Assembly (NCBI RefSeq): GCF_001672915.1
Contig: NZ_LZKR01000013.1
Coordinates: 1 to 64,000 of the forward strand
From: Mycobacterium sp. 1245805.9
GTDB lineage: Bacteria > Actinomycetota > Actinomycetes > Mycobacteriales > Mycobacteriaceae
Direction of reading: 5' to 3'
Length of the DNA: 64,000 nucleotides
Numbering within the stretch: position 1 is the stretch's first letter; the number at the start of each line of letters is the position of its first letter. This document shows, piece after piece, positions 62,908 through 64,000 of the stretch. Both the position numbers and the translations under genes were made by a program. The notes below the pieces were generated by a model. It was not told where the DNA came from and searched no databases. It was given only the letters and a program-made list of their open reading frames with translations.

Positions 62908-63732
62908 TTAGCGCGGCGCCATCCGGATCGCACCGTCTAATCGCACCGTTTCACCGTTGACGTAGGAATTGCCGATCAACTCTAGAGCCATACGCGCGTA
63001 CTCGGCTGGATCACCGAGTCGCTTGGGATGCGGAATGGTCGCCGCGAGGCTGTCGCGGATCTCCGGCCGCACCCGACCCAGCATCGGGGTGAGGAAAGTG
63101 CCCGGTGCGATGGTGTTCACGCGTATACCGACACTCGCCAAATCACGGGCGGCGACCAGCGTCATGGCGTGCACACCCGCCTTGGCGGCGGAATATGACG
63201 TCTGACCTATCTGTCCTTCGAAGGCCGCGACCGACGCCGTCAGCACAATCGCACCGCGGTCGCCGTCCCTTTCCTCATTGGCAGCCATACGTTCGGCCGA
63301 GAGGCGCAACACGTTGTAGGTGCCGACCAGGTTGACGCGTATCACCTCGGCGAAGTCCTCTACCGGACTGGCGTGGCCCTCCTTGTCCAGGATTCTGCGC
63401 CGATCGCCCCCGCGACCAGCGCAGTGCACGACGGCACGCACCGGACCCGCCGCCGTGGCGTTGTCCAACGCGTGGCGGAACTGCGTTTCATCAGTCACAT
63501 CGGCTGCGACGTAATTCAATCCGAACTCCGCGGCGGTGCTCTCGGCGGTATCGGAGGGCAAGTCGACCGCCACCACGCTGGCGGCACCCGCCTGTCGCAG
63601 AGCCTTGGCCGTTGCAAGCCCCAGTCCCGAAATTCCACCGGTCACGAGCGCGGATATGCCCGCGATTTCCAACCCACCGCCCCCTGCCGTGTTCACCGCG
63701 GCCGTCGATCGGCGCCGGTCCTTCGCCACCAC
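62908..63732 (-). CDS. short-chain dehydrogenase, 3-hydroxyacyl-CoA type (HSD10-like)
   Basis: 274 residues from the GTG at 63732; a GTG at 63693 would remove 13 polar residues. ISALVTGGISGLGLATAKAL, VVAVDLPS, HCAGRGG, Ser in TASVAAF, and YSAAK are present. The C-terminal LIGNSYVNGETVRLDGAIRM closes it. The pattern resembles the 17-beta-HSD10 / 3-hydroxyacyl-CoA dehydrogenase group, which would supply the step after enoyl-CoA hydration. It is divergent from the hydratase gene at 63876. Confidence 0.9.
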   Translation of the reverse strand: MVAKDRRRSTAAVNTAGGGGLEIAGISALVTGGISGLGLATAKALRQAGAASVVAVDLPSDTAESTAAEFGLNYVAADVTDETQFRHALDNATAAGPVRAVVHCAGRGGDRRRILDKEGHASPVEDFAEVIRVNLVGTYNVLRLSAERMAANEERDGDRGAIVLTASVAAFEGQIGQTSYSAAKAGVHAMTLVAARDLASVGIRVNTIAPGTFLTPMLGRVRPEIRDSLAATIPHPKRLGDPAEYARMALELIGNSYVNGETVRLDGAIRMAPR

Positions 63733-63753
63733 ACCGTACCGGCAGACCGAAGC

Positions 63754-63771
63754 TAGTCAAAATCTTGAGCA
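63754..63771. promoter_or_regulatory. island motif site 12
   Basis: TAGTCAAAATCTTGAGCA, 15 of 18 matches. It lies 21 bases upstream of the SDR start on the minus strand. Confidence 0.65.
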
Positions 63772-63789
63772 AATGTTCTCATTGCATGA

Positions 63790-63807
63790 TAATCGCGATC
63801 TTGACCA
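63790..63807. promoter_or_regulatory. island motif site 13
   Basis: TAATCGCGATCTTGACCA, 14 of 18 matches. It lies 68 bases before the enoyl-CoA hydratase start; with site 12 it serves the divergent pair. Confidence 0.6.
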
Positions 63808-63875
63808 GTGGCCGCTCGATCACGCTGAGCTCCGATGAGCGGAAGATTGCGTTGGAACACACCGAATGGAGCGAT

Positions 63876-64000
63876 GTGAAAGTCAACTTCTCGAAGTACA
63901 CGGCGTTGCAGATCGAGCGTGACGGGCCGGTCTTGCGCGTGTGGTTCGACCGCCCCGACCAACTGAACGCGGTGAGTCGCGACGTCCACGGCGAACTGGA
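63876..64000 (+). CDS. enoyl-CoA hydratase/isomerase, 5' end only
   Basis: GTG at 63876 with GGAG 4 bases upstream. The 41 visible codons (KYTALQIERDGPVLRVWFDR then PDQLNAVSRD) are the N-terminal strand pair of the crotonase fold, including the DRPDQLNAV turn. The gene continues past the window edge. It would hydrate the enoyl-CoA made by the dehydrogenases, completing the beta-oxidation set of the island. Confidence 0.85.
   Translation, partial: MKVNFSKYTALQIERDGPVLRVWFDRPDQLNAVSRDVHGEL

Noticed and set aside
1..64000. tRNA, rRNA, CRISPR arrays, insertion sequences and phage genes
   Set aside because: None was recognised by eye: no transposase or integrase motifs, no regularly spaced repeats, and no cloverleaf noticed. 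A dedicated RNA search was not possible.

Overview
This is a GC-rich actinobacterial chromosome segment, almost certainly from a slow-growing Mycobacterium, possibly of the M. avium complex type. The evidence is PknH-type receptor kinases, EmbR, a GarA-like FHA protein, LprB/LprC lipoproteins, DUF732 secreted proteins and a CysN-CysC fusion. From about 0.6 to 31.6 kb the gene order follows the M. tuberculosis block pknH-embR-ABC exporters-lprB-lprC-sixA-Rv1277-Rv1278-oppBCDA-canA-cysD-cysNC-Rrf2. Family assignments rest on recognised motifs and remembered protein sequences; no database search was run.

Layout. 0-3.4 kb: two PknH-type kinases. The first is broken because its sensor half lies on the opposite strand to its kinase half. 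3.5-7.1 kb: embR flanked by two copies of a module made of a DUF732 secreted protein, a strong hairpin and a C39-like secreted protein. 7.2-12.6 kb: a heterodimeric ABC exporter pair, lprB/lprC and a SixA-like phosphatase. 12.6-16.4 kb: an apparent insertion relative to M. tuberculosis (rubredoxin, membrane desaturase, divergent PucR regulator, SnoaL-like protein, AraC regulator). 16.5-20.3 kb: an SbcD/SbcC-like pair. 20.3-27.0 kb: an alpha/beta hydrolase and the Opp peptide importer. 27.1-31.6 kb: carbonic anhydrase and the sulfate-activation operon with an Rrf2 regulator. 31.6-45.3 kb: small metabolic and stress genes, including VOC proteins, an F420-type oxidoreductase, an RCK potassium channel, Nudix, DUF732, TetR/SDR and MarR/VOC pairs, a DDN-like protein and a type II thioesterase.

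45.3-46.3 kb looks like a recombination junction. A GarA paralogue, preceded by a translationally coupled 18-codon ORF, lies between the C-terminal stub of an alpha-oxoamine synthase and the N-terminal stub of an NAD-dependent epimerase. From 46.3 kb to the right edge is a catabolic island: two acyl-CoA ligases, two pairs of acyl-CoA dehydrogenase genes, four SDRs, a thiolase, two LLM-class oxidoreductases, an amidohydrolase_2, a SnoaL-like protein, the start of an enoyl-CoA hydratase, and one MarR regulator. Together these could activate and beta-oxidise an unidentified, perhaps cyclic, carboxylic acid.

The two most notable non-coding signals are these. (1) An 18-bp palindromic motif, consensus TAGTCAAGATCTTGACTA, occurs in degenerate form at 13 places in front of essentially every transcription unit of the 46-64 kb island, including its marR gene. 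This suggests one island-wide regulon. (2) A 21-bp element with an 11-bp internal direct repeat (core TTCTCAACGAATTCTTGG on the + strand) lies upstream of all five small secreted-protein genes (three DUF732, two C39-like), one of them 31 kb from the others. This suggests a shared OmpR-type regulator.
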